Positions 48,295 to 58,600 of a DNA stretch of 64,000 bases are shown here, one piece after another. Position 1 is the stretch's first letter, and every line of letters starts with the position of its first letter. The translations under genes were made by a program, and so were the position numbers. The notes beneath the pieces are model-generated. The model worked only from the letters and a program-made list of their open reading frames with translations. It searched no databases and was not told where the DNA came from. The DNA lies in NCBI RefSeq assembly GCF_024346375.1, contig NZ_JAGQCV010000009.1, forward strand, positions 62,001 to 126,000, read 5' to 3'. Origin of the DNA: Synechococcus sp. ATX 2A4. GTDB taxonomy: Bacteria; Cyanobacteriota; Cyanobacteriia; PCC-6307; Cyanobiaceae.

Positions 48295-49470
48295 TCAGCT
48301 GCGGATCTGCACGGGCATCACCAGGTAGGTGAAGCTGGGATCCTCCAGCGGCGCCAGCACGGCGGGCGTGGTGGGGGCGTTGCAGCGCAGCTCCACCCGC
48401 TCGGCGGTCATCGCCTTGAGGCCATCGAGCACGTAGCGCACATTGAAGGCGATCTCGATCGCATCCCCTTTCACCAGCGCCGGCAAGGATTCCGAGCCGC
48501 TGCCCACATCCTGGGCATCGGCGCTGATGCGCAGACGGTCGGCGGATGGGTCGCTGCTCAGCTTCACCACGTTGTTGTGCTGATCGGCCACCACAGCCAC
48601 CCGCTCCAGAGCGTTGACGAAGGCGCGGCGATCGAGCTCCAGGGTGCGGCTGAAGGAGGCTGGAATCAACTGGCCGTAGTTGGGGTAGGTGCCATCGAGA
48701 CTGCGGCTGGTGAGCACCTGATCCGCCCAGACGAACACCACCTGCCCCCGTTCGCTGAACAGGCTCACAGGCTCCTGTGACTGGCGGGAAGACAGCAGGC
48801 GCTCGAGTTCTCGCAGGGATCGGGCCGGCACCGTGACCGCAAAACTCGGCGCCTCTTCCGCCTCCGCAGCGCCGCTGCCCGGCCCGGCACCGGCAGCACC
48901 GGCAGCGGCGTTGTCGAGGCGCAGCACCGAGAGGCGGTGACCATCGGTGGCGGCGCACTCGAGGCCGTCGTGCTCAAGGCCGAGATGCACGCCGGTGAGC
49001 AACTGCTTGGCCTCATCCGGGCTGCTGGCGAACAGGGTGGCGCGCAGGCCCTTGATCAGGGCTTCCGCTTCCAGCCGGATCGGCGCCCCGGTCTGCACCA
49101 GGGGCAGGTCGGGGAAATCCTCCGCCGACAGCCCGCGCATCTGATAGCTGCCGGAGAAGCTGGTGAGCTCCACCTGCTCCTGGCCCTCAGGGCATTCCAG
49201 GGTGATCGGGCTGTCGGCAGAGAGCCGGGAAACGATTTCGCCGAACAGGCGCGACGGCAGAGTGATCGCGCCGCTGGTTTCAACCGCCGCCGGCAGGCTG
49301 GTCTGAATGCCGAGATTGAGGTCGAAGCCGGTGAGGCTCAGCCGGCCGGTGCCGGCATCGGCGGTCAGCAACACATTGGCCAGCACCGGGTGCGTCGGCC
49401 GGGCCGCCACCGCGCGGCTGACCAGCTGAAGGCTGGCGCTCAGTTCCGCCTGGGAGCAGACCAGCTTCAT
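48295..49470 (-). CDS. dnaN: DNA polymerase III beta subunit (sliding clamp)
   Basis: Ring-shaped processivity factor. 391 residues with three similar domains. MKLVCSQAELSASLQLVSRA is the classical N-terminus. GFDLNLGIQT and MRGLSAEDFPDLP follow, then TDGHRLSVLRLD and the C-terminal YLVMPVQIRS, which ends the clamp in most bacteria. A 25-residue Ala/Gly/Glu-rich insert follows the second domain's TDGHRL segment. ATG 49470 is preferred to an in-frame start at 49572, which would run into the putative origin. First gene of the leftward run dnaN-PRC-purL-purF. Confidence 0.97.
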   Translation of the reverse strand: MKLVCSQAELSASLQLVSRAVAARPTHPVLANVLLTADAGTGRLSLTGFDLNLGIQTSLPAAVETSGAITLPSRLFGEIVSRLSADSPITLECPEGQEQVELTSFSGSYQMRGLSAEDFPDLPLVQTGAPIRLEAEALIKGLRATLFASSPDEAKQLLTGVHLGLEHDGLECAATDGHRLSVLRLDNAAAGAAGAGPGSGAAEAEEAPSFAVTVPARSLRELERLLSSRQSQEPVSLFSERGQVVFVWADQVLTSRSLDGTYPNYGQLIPASFSRTLELDRRAFVNALERVAVVADQHNNVVKLSSDPSADRLRISADAQDVGSGSESLPALVKGDAIEIAFNVRYVLDGLKAMTAERVELRCNAPTTPAVLAPLEDPSFTYLVMPVQIRS

Positions 49471-49994
49471 CGTTTTGACACTCCGGGTGGGGATGCCCAT
49501 GCCGGGCCCCACCACGCTTCCACAAGCCGGGGCGATCCGCAACGGCAGACGACCGTCAACGCCGTTTTCCACGCCCGTTTTCCACGATCCTTCTACGGAA
49601 GCTTTTCTTTTAGAAAAAAGAGAAAAACAGCCGTAGTCGTAGGGGGTGTGGAAACCGGGGAGAAGCTCAGAAAGATTGTTGCAGCAACCGATCTAGTCCA
49701 GCAGGCATGGGGAGAAGGGCAGACGAACGGCAGACGTTTCCCCCTTTTCCACCGTTTCCCGGCCTGTGGAAAACCAATGCCCTGTTCGAGGCCCTGATGC
49801 AGCCGCATTTTTCCCCCGTCGATCCCCGCTTTTCCCCTGGGACGGTCTGTTCACCGGCCGTCATCAAGACACCATGCTTTCGGCCCAGGAGGCCCCCTCC
49901 AGCGCACCAGCCGCCGCCCGAACGCAGGCAGCCCCCGCCCACGAAGCGCCGTGGGCGGGGGCTGTTTGTGCTCAGCAGGCCAAGAGCCTGGCCC
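49471..49994. other. Putative chromosomal replication origin (oriC)
   Basis: 524-bp gap between dnaN and thrC. Sites within one mismatch of the DnaA box TTTTCCACA: TTTTCCACG at 49565-49573 and 49578-49586, TGTGGAAAC at 49647-49655 (reverse), TTTTCCACC at 49745-49753, and an exact TGTGGAAAA at 49765-49773 (reverse). More degenerate TTTTCCCC runs lie near 49809-49837. A short A/T-rich tract (CTTTTAGAAAAAAGAGAAAA, about 49606-49625) could be the unwinding element. Genes run away from it on both sides, and dnaN-adjacent origins are known in Synechococcus elongatus. GC skew was not computed. Confidence 0.65.
49929..49964. terminator. 15-bp GC-rich hairpin after thrC
   Basis: CAGCCCCCGCCCACG (49929-49943) and CGTGGGCGGGGGCTG (49950-49964) pair perfectly around a six-base loop. 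It lies 30 bp after the thrC stop. The TTTGTG tail is on the plus strand, so intrinsic termination would work best rightward; leftward from thrC it may act through the stem alone. Confidence 0.6.
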
Positions 49995-51098
49995 TTAGAA
50001 GCCCATCACCTTGGCGACCACGTCCACTTCCGGTGCCAGGCCGGCATGGAAGGCGCCGTCGCTGTGATCGATCGCGGTGCCGGGATCCTTCAGGCCGTTG
50101 CCGGTGAGCACACAGACCACCGTGGCTCCTGCCGGCACCTCTGCCGCCCGCTGCAGCAGGCCGGCCACCGAAGCGGCGCTGGCGGGTTCGCAGAACACCC
50201 CTTCCTCCCGGCCCAGCAGCTTGTACGCCTCCAGGATGTCCTGATCAGTGACCGCATGGAAGGCGCCGTTGCTCTGCTCGCGCACCGCCAGGGCCTTGTC
50301 GCGGTTGGCCGGGTTACCGATCCGGATCGCCGTGGCGATGGTGTCGGGTTGCTCCACCGTGTGGCCCAGCACCAGGGGAGCGGAGCCGCTGGCCTGGAAG
50401 CCCATCATGCGGGGCAGCCGCTGGCTGTGGCCGGCTTGCCGGTACTCCTGGAAGCCCATCCAGTAGGCGCTGATGTTGCCGGCATTGCCCATCGGAATAC
50501 ACAGCCAGTCGGGGGCCTCGCCGAGTGCATCCACCACCTCGAAGGCGGCCGTCTTCTGGCCCTGCAGCCGGTAGGGGTTGAGGGAGTTCACCAGGGTGAC
50601 GGGGTAGTTGTCGGCCACCTCGCGCACGATCGCCAGGGCCCGGTCGAAATTGCCCTTCACCGCCAGCACCTCGGCGCCGTACATCAGTGCCTGGGCCAGC
50701 TTTCCCTGGGCCACGTAGCCATCGGGGATGAGCACGAACGCGCGCATGCCGCCGCGCTTGGCATAGGCCGCGGCGGCGGCGGAGGTGTTGCCGGTGCTCG
50801 CGCAGATCACTGCTTCGGCGCCGGCTTCGCGCGCCTTGCTCACCGCCATCGTCATCCCCCGGTCCTTGAAGCTGCCGGTGGGGTTAAGGCCGTCGTACTT
50901 GAGAAACACCTTCACGCCACGGCCCACCCGTGCCGCGATCGCCGGTGCGGGGATCAACGGGGTGGCGCCTTCGCGCAACGTGATCACCGGCGTGCGATCG
51001 CTGACAGGCAACCAGGGGCGGTAGGCCTCAATCAGCCCCGGCCAGTCCTGCAGCGTGGGCTTCGCGCCCAGGCGCCTGAGGGCAGAGAGCAGCGGCAC
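49995..51098 (-). CDS. thrC: Threonine synthase
   Basis: PLP enzyme converting O-phosphohomoserine to threonine. 367 residues. [20 protein letters not shown] holds the PLP lysine. Phosphate-binding and cofactor motifs follow: [37 protein letters not shown] and the C-terminal [13 protein letters not shown]. The initiator is GTG at 51098. The gene is transcribed toward the putative origin, unlike most large neighbours. The DUF1400-like gene ends 85 bp upstream on the same strand. Confidence 0.96.
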   Translation of the reverse strand: MPLLSALRRLGAKPTLQDWPGLIEAYRPWLPVSDRTPVITLREGATPLIPAPAIAARVGRGVKVFLKYDGLNPTGSFKDRGMTMAVSKAREAGAEAVICASTGNTSAAAAAYAKRGGMRAFVLIPDGYVAQGKLAQALMYGAEVLAVKGNFDRALAIVREVADNYPVTLVNSLNPYRLQGQKTAAFEVVDALGEAPDWLCIPMGNAGNISAYWMGFQEYRQAGHSQRLPRMMGFQASGSAPLVLGHTVEQPDTIATAIRIGNPANRDKALAVREQSNGAFHAVTDQDILEAYKLLGREEGVFCEPASAASVAGLLQRAAEVPAGATVVCVLTGNGLKDPGTAIDHSDGAFHAGLAPEVDVVAKVMGF

Positions 51099-51183
51099 AG
51101 GGGCGACGGAGCAGGCTCCGGCGAATCTACGCGGCGGTTAAGAAGCTCCGAGAGAGCTCAACTGCCTAGAGGAAAGAAGTGCG

Positions 51184-51828
51184 TCAGGAACCCTGGGCGC
51201 CTGGAGTGCTGGTTGGTGGCTGGCTGGGGGTGGTGACAGGAGGGCTGCCGGGAGAGCGGCTGGATGGCTGTTCATTGCCCTCGCGCAGGCCGTCGAGCGG
51301 GGATTCGGAGAAGAACCGCACCAGATCGGCAATGGAATTGGTTTTGCCCAGCAGGCTGAGCAGGGCCGGGATGTTGATCGCCAGCTCGTTGGTGGGATAG
51401 GCCCTCAGAAAGCCGGTGGGGGTGAGGGTGCCGTTGCCGTTATGAATCCCGATGATCAGGGCGGAGCGGAGGGCGGGAACGCCGGCGGATGGTGCATTGA
51501 GCGGCGCGAAGATCCCCGCCAGGCGCTGGAGGATCGCATCGCCAATGCGGGTGGACAGCAAGCGGCTGGTGAGTACCAGCGGCAGGGTGACCTTCTGGTT
51601 CAACAGTCGGGCCACATCTTCAGGGTTCTGGCGGCCGATCTTGAGCACGTCGGCCAGCAGGCCACGCGCCTGGCCTGTTTCGGCCAGATGGTCGAGATCG
51701 GCCACAGGGATTGAGCGCCGAAAGGCACCGCTGACGAACACCAGTTGCTCGGCCGCCTGGAGAGTCGGAGCGGCCGTGCTCAGCGAGAGCCCGAGCAGGA
51801 CCCCCAGGACGTTGGGGCGGATGCGCAA
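51184..51828 (-). CDS. Standalone DUF1400-like exported protein
   Basis: 214 residues. A signal peptide (MRIRPNVLGVLLGLSLSTAA, ending TLQAAEQ) is followed by the domain that normally forms the N-terminal part of DUF1400 alpha/beta hydrolases. Recognisable pieces are VSGAFRRSIPVADLDHLAET, DVARLLNQKVTLPLVLTSRL and ALRSALIIGIHNGNGTLTP. The tail is Ser/Pro/Thr-rich (RSPGSPPVTTPSQPPTSTPG). There is no hydrolase domain and no nucleophile. It may regulate or anchor a partner. 27 bp after the ABC1 kinase gene. Confidence 0.75.
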   Translation of the reverse strand: MRIRPNVLGVLLGLSLSTAAPTLQAAEQLVFVSGAFRRSIPVADLDHLAETGQARGLLADVLKIGRQNPEDVARLLNQKVTLPLVLTSRLLSTRIGDAILQRLAGIFAPLNAPSAGVPALRSALIIGIHNGNGTLTPTGFLRAYPTNELAINIPALLSLLGKTNSIADLVRFFSESPLDGLREGNEQPSSRSPGSPPVTTPSQPPTSTPGAQGS

Positions 51829-51855
51829 CTGAAACTCCCTGGCTGGACACCGATC

Positions 51856-53784
51856 CTAGAAGCTGCCGACCGGTGCCATTCCAGCGGCACGCCGGGATTC
51901 CGGCGCCACAAGCACATCGCGCAGCAGGCGCACCACCCCCCGCTCTGCCAACCCTTGGGCCAGCTGCAGCCCCATGCGGCGCAGGTCAGGTTCCGCCAGC
52001 AGCCGCGGTAGCCGGCGCAGCAGCAGCCTGGGTTCAAAACCCGGCACATCGCGCAGCACCACGAGCAGCTGCTGCACTGGCTCAAGATCCAGCAGCTGGG
52101 CATCGATCATGCTGATCCGCTCCACACCCCGCAGCCCCGGCGGCTGGAGCCGTTTCGGCAGCCGCCGCCCCATCGCCTGCACAGCCCGCCAGCCGAGCGC
52201 ATCGAGCCGGTCGACCATCGCATCGACCAATTGCTGGCGCAGCATCCCACCCTTGGGTGAGAAGAGGAAATCGAGCACCTGATCCAGCAGACCCTCCACA
52301 TCCAGTTGTTCCTGTAAAGACGCACTGCTGATCAGGTTTTCCAGCCGTTGCCAGCGGAACTCATCGCCATCGAAGAGCATGTCGCGCAGGCTGCGGCGCA
52401 GATCCGGATCGGGATCCTCCATCAGCCGGCGGGCGAAGTAGGGATAGGCCGCACCGAGAATTTTGAACTCAGGATCCACACTCAAGGCAATGCCTTCGAG
52501 CGTGACCAAAGAGCGGATGATCAGGGCGTAATAGGGCGGAACCTGGAACGGGAAGCGGTACATCACTCCGGAAAGATCATCGGTGACCGCCTTGAAATCC
52601 ATCCGGCTCACCCCCATCTCCAGAGCCTGGCCGAACACCGATTCAAAGGCCGGCACGATCGGCTCGAGGTTCACCTCTTCGCCCAGAAAACCGAGCTGCA
52701 CGAAATCGGTGGAGAGGGCGGTGAAGTTGCGGTTCACCAGATGCACCACCGCCTGGATCAGGCCGGTGCGCGACTCGCGGCTCACCTCGCTCATCATGCC
52801 GAAATCCAGGTAGGCCAGGCGGCCATCCGGCAGAGCCAGCAGATTGCCGGGGTGTGGGTCGGCGTGGAAGAAGCCGTGCTCCAGCAGTTGCTGGAGGCTG
52901 CAGTTCACGCCGATTTGCACCATGTGGTCGGGGTCGATGCCGAGCGAGCGCACCGCCTCGAGATTGGTGAGCTTCACCCCATCGATCCATTCCATCGTGA
53001 GCACACGGCGGCTGGTGGCCTCGTGATAGATGGCCGGTACGGCGATGTTGGGATTGTGCTGGTGGAGCTTGGCGAAGGTTTCAGCGTTGCTGGCTTCGTT
53101 GAGATAATCCATCTCTTCGAACACCCGCTTGCCCAGCTCATCGATCAGGGCCACCAGATCGCTGCGCACCAGTCCTACGTTCTGGTTGATCCAGGCGGCG
53201 ATGTTGCGCACGATATAAAGATCGAGCGTGATCTGCTCGCGCAGGCCAGGGCGCTGCACCTTCACCGCGACGGCCTGGCCGCCCTTGAGGGTGCCCCTGT
53301 GCACCTGGCCCAGCGAAGCGGCGGAGATCGGCTCGCGATCGAGCTGGGTATATATCTCGGAAATGGGCGCACCCAGGTCTTCTTCGATGCAGGCCATCGC
53401 CAGCGCACCGTCGAAACCGGGCAGTTGATCTTGCAGCTGGGCCAGTTCCTCCAGCAGCACCGGTGGCACGATGTCGGGCCGGGTCGACAGGGCCTGGCCG
53501 GCCTTGATGAAGGCGGGGCCGAGCGCCACCAGCAGCTGGGCGCATTCGCGCGCCCGTTCCCTGGCGCGGTCGGGGTTGTTGAGCAGGCCGGCGAAGCGAT
53601 CGACAGCCACGCCCACCAGAAACAGGCTGATCGGCATCAGGGTCTGCCAGAGCCGTAGCAGCAGCCGATTGGGGTGGCCGGCGTAGATGCGCGTGATCGC
53701 CGCCGGGTCATAGCTGAGCAGGCCGGCGGCTTCAATGAAGTCGCTGAGCTCCGCAGGGGTGCTCACGTGGTCGGAGCGAACCAT
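51856..53784 (-). CDS. ABC1/UbiB-family atypical kinase
   Basis: About 642 residues. The ABC1 core shows the KxGQ-type motif FIKAGQALSTRPDIVPP and the Ala-rich loop ISAASLGQVHRGTLKGGQAV. VKVQRPG contains the ATP-site Lys, HADPHPGNLLALPDGR is the catalytic loop, and YLDFGMM the metal-binding Asp. A long C-terminal helical extension (about 420-642) is typical of cyanobacterial members. In plants and cyanobacteria such kinases act on quinone or isoprenoid metabolism. Start ATG 53784; a preceding codon at 53787 is also open. It diverges from recN. Confidence 0.93.
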   Translation of the reverse strand: MVRSDHVSTPAELSDFIEAAGLLSYDPAAITRIYAGHPNRLLLRLWQTLMPISLFLVGVAVDRFAGLLNNPDRARERARECAQLLVALGPAFIKAGQALSTRPDIVPPVLLEELAQLQDQLPGFDGALAMACIEEDLGAPISEIYTQLDREPISAASLGQVHRGTLKGGQAVAVKVQRPGLREQITLDLYIVRNIAAWINQNVGLVRSDLVALIDELGKRVFEEMDYLNEASNAETFAKLHQHNPNIAVPAIYHEATSRRVLTMEWIDGVKLTNLEAVRSLGIDPDHMVQIGVNCSLQQLLEHGFFHADPHPGNLLALPDGRLAYLDFGMMSEVSRESRTGLIQAVVHLVNRNFTALSTDFVQLGFLGEEVNLEPIVPAFESVFGQALEMGVSRMDFKAVTDDLSGVMYRFPFQVPPYYALIIRSLVTLEGIALSVDPEFKILGAAYPYFARRLMEDPDPDLRRSLRDMLFDGDEFRWQRLENLISSASLQEQLDVEGLLDQVLDFLFSPKGGMLRQQLVDAMVDRLDALGWRAVQAMGRRLPKRLQPPGLRGVERISMIDAQLLDLEPVQQLLVVLRDVPGFEPRLLLRRLPRLLAEPDLRRMGLQLAQGLAERGVVRLLRDVLVAPESRRAAGMAPVGSF

Positions 53785-53859
53785 CACGGGGCAGATCGAT
53801 ACCCCCCTTCTAAACGAATCTCAGCGTCGCTACGGTCGGGCAGTCGGCTGAGGCACCGC

Positions 53860-55602
53860 GTGCTCACGGGACTGCGCCTCGAGAACATCGCACTGGTGGA
53901 GCGCCTGGAGCTGGAGTTCTCCACTGGCTTCACGGTGCTCACCGGTGAAACGGGTGCCGGCAAGTCGTTGTTGCTCGATGCCCTCGATGCCCTGCTGGGC
54001 GGCGGCTCCGGCGCACGCCTGCTGCGCCAGGGCACGCAGCGGGGCTTGATCGAAGCCCTGTTCACCCCTACGGCGCCCGCGCTGGCCTGGCTGCAGCAGC
54101 AGCAGCTGGATCAGGAGCTCGCCGGCGGCGATGCCACAGACACAGACACAGGCACAGGCATTTATGAAGGCGCCGCCGCCCAAGGCTCCCCGCCGGAGCT
54201 GGTGCTCAGCCGCGAGTGGCGCAGCAACGGTGAACGCATCCAGAGCCGCAGCCGCATTAACGGTGTGGTGGTGAACCGCCAGCAACTGCTGGAGCTGCGG
54301 CCCCTGCTGCTGGATCTCACCGTGCAGGGCCAGACCCAGGATCTGGCCCGCCCCGGCCAACAGCGCCAGTGGCTCGACCGCTGCGGTGGCGACGCGCTGG
54401 CGGCCTGCCTGGGGCCGGTGCGGCAGGCGGTGCGCAGCTGGCGCCAGGCCGCCGCCCGGCTGGAGCAGGCGCGGGCCGACCGCGACCGGCTGGAGCGGCA
54501 ACGGCAGGAGGGGCTCCAGCAGCTGGAGGCGCTGGAGGCCGCCGCCCTCGAAGACCCGAACGAATGCCTGCGGCTGCAGGAAGACCAGGACCGCCTCGCC
54601 CATGCGGTGCGATTGCAGGAGGGGGTGATGCTGCTGCTGGGCCGGCTGGTGGAAGGCGCCGACAACGCTCCGGCGGCGCTCGACCATCTGGCCGCCTGCG
54701 ATCAGGAGCTGCAGCAACTGGCCGGCTTTGACGTCAGCCTCGGCCCCCTGCTGGACCGCTGCGGCGGGGCGCTGCAGGACGTGCAGGAGCTGGCCCGCGA
54801 CCTCGAGCGCTATGGCGGTGACCTCGACAGCGATCCCGCCAGCCTCGAAGCGGTGCAGGAGCGGCTGGCCCTGCTCAAGGGGCTGGAGCGCCGCCACGGC
54901 CGCGATCTGGCAAGGCTGATCGAGCAGCGTGACCAGCTGCGTGAGCAGCTCAGCGGTGGGGCTGCCGCCGCCCTCGTAGCGCTGGAGGCCGAGGAGCAGC
55001 AGGCTCGCCTTCGGCGGGATCAGGCCTGCAGCCTGCTCAGCGCCCAGCGGCAGCAGGCGGCGCGACAGCTGGAAGAGCAGTTGACCGCCTCACTGCGGCC
55101 CATGGGCCTGGCCGATGTGCGCTTTTCGGTGGCGGTCGTGCCGGTACCGCCGGCTGAGGAGGGGGCCGATGCGGTGGCGTTTCTGTTCTCTGCCAACCCC
55201 GGCCAGCCGCTGGCGCCCCTGCGCGAGGTGGCCTCCGGCGGCGAGATGAGCCGCTTCCTGTTGGCGCTGAAAACCTGTCTGGCCGCGGCGGATCCGGGCG
55301 TCACCCTGCTGTTCGATGAAATCGACAGCGGCGTCAGCGGCCGGGTGAGTGGCGCGATCGCCGAGCTGCTGCGGCAGCTGGCCGCGCAGCGGCAGGTGTT
55401 CTGCGTGACCCACCAGCCGCTGGTGGCCGCCGCCGCCGATCATCATTTCCAGGTGAGCAAAGCAGTGGAGGCGGGCCGCACCCTCACCCGGGTTCGCCCG
55501 CTGCGGGACACCCAGGCGCGGCAGCAGGAGCTGGCCGAACTGGCCGGGGGCGACTTCAGCGAAGCCCACCGCTACGCCGCCGGGTTGCTGGAGCGGGGCT
55601 GA
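53860..55602 (+). CDS. recN: DNA repair protein RecN
   Basis: SMC-like ATPase acting early in double-strand break repair. 580 residues: N-terminal head LTGLRLENIALVERLELEFS with Walker A GETGAGKSLLLDA, a central coiled coil (about 200-430, Leu/Gln/Arg-rich), then the C-terminal head. This has EVASGGEMSRFLLALK (ABC signature) and Walker B VTLLFDEIDSGVSGRV, ending VFCVTHQPLVAAAADHHF. Start GTG 53860 sits directly before the conserved L-x-L-x-N-I-A-L. A Thr/Asp/Gly-rich insertion near residue 90 is low complexity. Confidence 0.96.
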   Translation: MLTGLRLENIALVERLELEFSTGFTVLTGETGAGKSLLLDALDALLGGGSGARLLRQGTQRGLIEALFTPTAPALAWLQQQQLDQELAGGDATDTDTGTGIYEGAAAQGSPPELVLSREWRSNGERIQSRSRINGVVVNRQQLLELRPLLLDLTVQGQTQDLARPGQQRQWLDRCGGDALAACLGPVRQAVRSWRQAAARLEQARADRDRLERQRQEGLQQLEALEAAALEDPNECLRLQEDQDRLAHAVRLQEGVMLLLGRLVEGADNAPAALDHLAACDQELQQLAGFDVSLGPLLDRCGGALQDVQELARDLERYGGDLDSDPASLEAVQERLALLKGLERRHGRDLARLIEQRDQLREQLSGGAAAALVALEAEEQQARLRRDQACSLLSAQRQQAARQLEEQLTASLRPMGLADVRFSVAVVPVPPAEEGADAVAFLFSANPGQPLAPLREVASGGEMSRFLLALKTCLAAADPGVTLLFDEIDSGVSGRVSGAIAELLRQLAAQRQVFCVTHQPLVAAAADHHFQVSKAVEAGRTLTRVRPLRDTQARQQELAELAGGDFSEAHRYAAGLLERG

Positions 55603-55689
55603 TCTGAGTGCCGTTTCCGCCGCAGAACGCGGGCGGGTCCCTGCCGATCAGGAGACACCCGTAGACTCAGACGCTCTAGACGAGGCCGG

Positions 55690-58600
55690 ATGCCCCGCGC
55701 GAGCATCGTTTCTGGGCCCAAGGGCACTTCGACCACCCCCAGCACCACGGTCCCGACCCTTGACAAGGAAGAGGCGTCGAAGCTGCGCTCGCTCAACGGT
55801 GGCGCCCTTGAGGACGTGATCCGTGTGCGTGGTGCCCGCCAGCACAACCTCAAGAACGTGGATCTGACGATTCCACGCAACCGGCTGGTGGTGTTCACCG
55901 GTGTGAGCGGCAGCGGCAAGAGCTCGCTGGCCTTCGACACGATTTTCGCTGAAGGGCAGCGCCGCTACGTCGAAAGCCTTTCCGCCTACGCCCGCCAGTT
56001 CCTCGGCCAGGTGGACAAGCCGGATGTGGACGCGATCGAGGGGCTGTCGCCGGCGATCTCGATCGACCAGAAGTCCACCAGCCACAACCCGCGCTCCACC
56101 GTCGGCACGGTGACGGAGATTCAGGACTACCTGCGCCTGCTCTTCGGCCGCGCCGGTGAACCCCACTGCCCCCAGTGCGACCGCTCGATCCGGCCCGAGA
56201 GCATCGACGAGATGGTCGATCGCATCTCCTCGTTGCCGGAGGGCACCCGCTACCAGTTGCTGGCGCCGGTGGTGCGGGGCAAGAAGGGCACCCACACCAA
56301 GCTGCTCAGTGGTCTGGTGGCGGAAGGCTTCGCCCGGGTGCGCATCAACGGCGAGGTGCGCGAACTCTCCGACAACATCGAGCTCGACAAGAACCACGCC
56401 CACAACATCGAAGTCGTCGTCGACCGGCTGGTGGCACGTGAGGGCATCACTGAACGGCTCACCGATTCCCTGCGCACCTGCCTGAAGCGCGGCGACGGGC
56501 TGGCGCTGGTGGAGGCGGTGCCCAAGACCGGCGAAGAACTCCCGGAGGGGGTGGAGCGGGAGCGGCTTTATTCCGAGAACTTCGCCTGCCCCGTGCATGG
56601 CGCCGTGATTGAGGAGCTCTCCCCCCGGTTGTTCTCGTTCAACAGCCCCTACGGCGCTTGCCCCGATTGCCATGGCCTCGGCCATCTGCGCAAGTTCACC
56701 GAGGAGCGGGTGGTGCCCGATCCCGCCCTGCCGGTGTATGCGGCAGTGGCCCCCTGGAGCGAGAAAGACAACAGCTATTACTTCTCACTGCTGTTCAGTG
56801 TGGGAGAAGCCTTCGGCTTTGAGATCAAGCAGCCCTGGAACCAGCTGACCAAAGACCAGCAGCAACTGCTGCTGCACGGCAGCCCCGAGCCGATCGCCAT
56901 CAAGACCGACAGCCGCTACAGCAAAAGCCAGGGCTACCTGCGCCCGTTCGAAGGCATCCTGCCGATCCTGGAGCGGCAGCTGCGCGACGCCAGTGGCGAG
57001 GCGATCCGCCAGAAGCTGGAGAAATTCCTGGATCTGGTGCCCTGCGGCACCTGCCGCGGCCTGCGGCTGCGTCCTGAGGCACTGGCGGTGAAGGTGGGGC
57101 CCTATGCGATCACCGATCTCACCAATGTGAGCGTCGCCGACACCCTGCAACGGATCGAGTCGTTGATGGGGGTCGGGGATGCGGAAGGGGCGGAACCCCT
57201 GCTCAATCCCCGCCAGATCCAGATCGGCGATCTGGTGCTGTGCGAGATCCGCATGCGCCTGCGCTTCCTGCTGGATGTGGGCCTCGATTACCTCAGCCTC
57301 GACCGCCCGGCCATGACCCTCTCCGGCGGGGAGGCCCAGCGCATCCGTCTCGCCACCCAGATCGGGGCCGGGCTCACCGGCGTGCTGTACGTGCTGGATG
57401 AACCCAGCATCGGGCTGCACCAGCGCGACAACGACCGCCTGCTCAATACCCTGTTCCGGCTCCGCGACCTGGGCAACACCTTGATCGTGGTGGAACACGA
57501 CGAGGACACGATCCGAGCCGCCGACCACCTGGTGGACATCGGCCCGGGCGCCGGCGTGCACGGCGGACGCATCGTGGCTGAGGGGACGCTCGAGAACCTG
57601 CTCGAAGAAGAGGAATCGCTCACGGGGGCCTACCTGAGTGGGCGGCGCTCGATTCCGACCCCGCCCGAACGGCGCACCAGCAGCAGCCGCAAGCTCTCGC
57701 TGTTGAATTGCTCCCGCAACAACCTGCAGGGGCTCGACGTCGACATTCCCCTCGGCCGCCTGGTGGCGATCACCGGGGTGAGCGGCAGCGGCAAGAGCAC
57801 CTTGATCAACGAGCTGCTCCACCCGGCGCTTGAGCACAAGCTGGGCATGAAGGTGCCGTTCCCGACCGGCCTCGATGAGCTGCGGGGCATCCAGTCGGTC
57901 GACAAGGTGATTGTGATCGACCAGAGCCCGATCGGCCGCACACCCCGCTCCAACCCCGCCACCTACACAGGCGCCTTCGACCCGATCCGCCAGGTGTTCG
58001 CCGCCACGGTGGAGGCCAAGGCGCGGGGCTATCAGGTGGGCCAGTTCAGCTTCAACGTCAAAGGCGGGCGCTGTGAGGCCTGCAGCGGGCAGGGCGTGAA
58101 TGTGATCGAGATGAATTTCCTGCCCGATGTGTATGTGCAGTGCGATGTCTGCAAGGGGGCGCGCTACAACCGCGAAACGCTTCAGGTGACGTACAAGGGC
58201 CACACGATTGCCGATGTGCTGCAGATGACGGTGGAACAGGCGGCCGATGTCTTCAGCGCCATTCCCCAGGCGGCGGATCGGCTGCGCACCTTGGTGGATG
58301 TGGGGCTGGGTTACATCAAGCTGGGCCAGCCGGCTCCCACCCTCTCCGGCGGTGAAGCCCAGCGGGTGAAGCTGGCCACCGAACTCTCCAAGCGGGCCAC
58401 CGGCAAAACCCTTTATCTGATCGATGAACCCACCACCGGCCTGAGCTTCTACGACGTGCACAAGCTGATGGATGTGATGCAGCGCCTTGTGGACAAGGGC
58501 AATTCGATCGTGGTGATCGAACACAACCTTGATGTGATCCGCTGTGCTGACTGGCTGGTGGATCTGGGCCCCGAGGGCGGCAACAAAGGAGGGGAGATCG

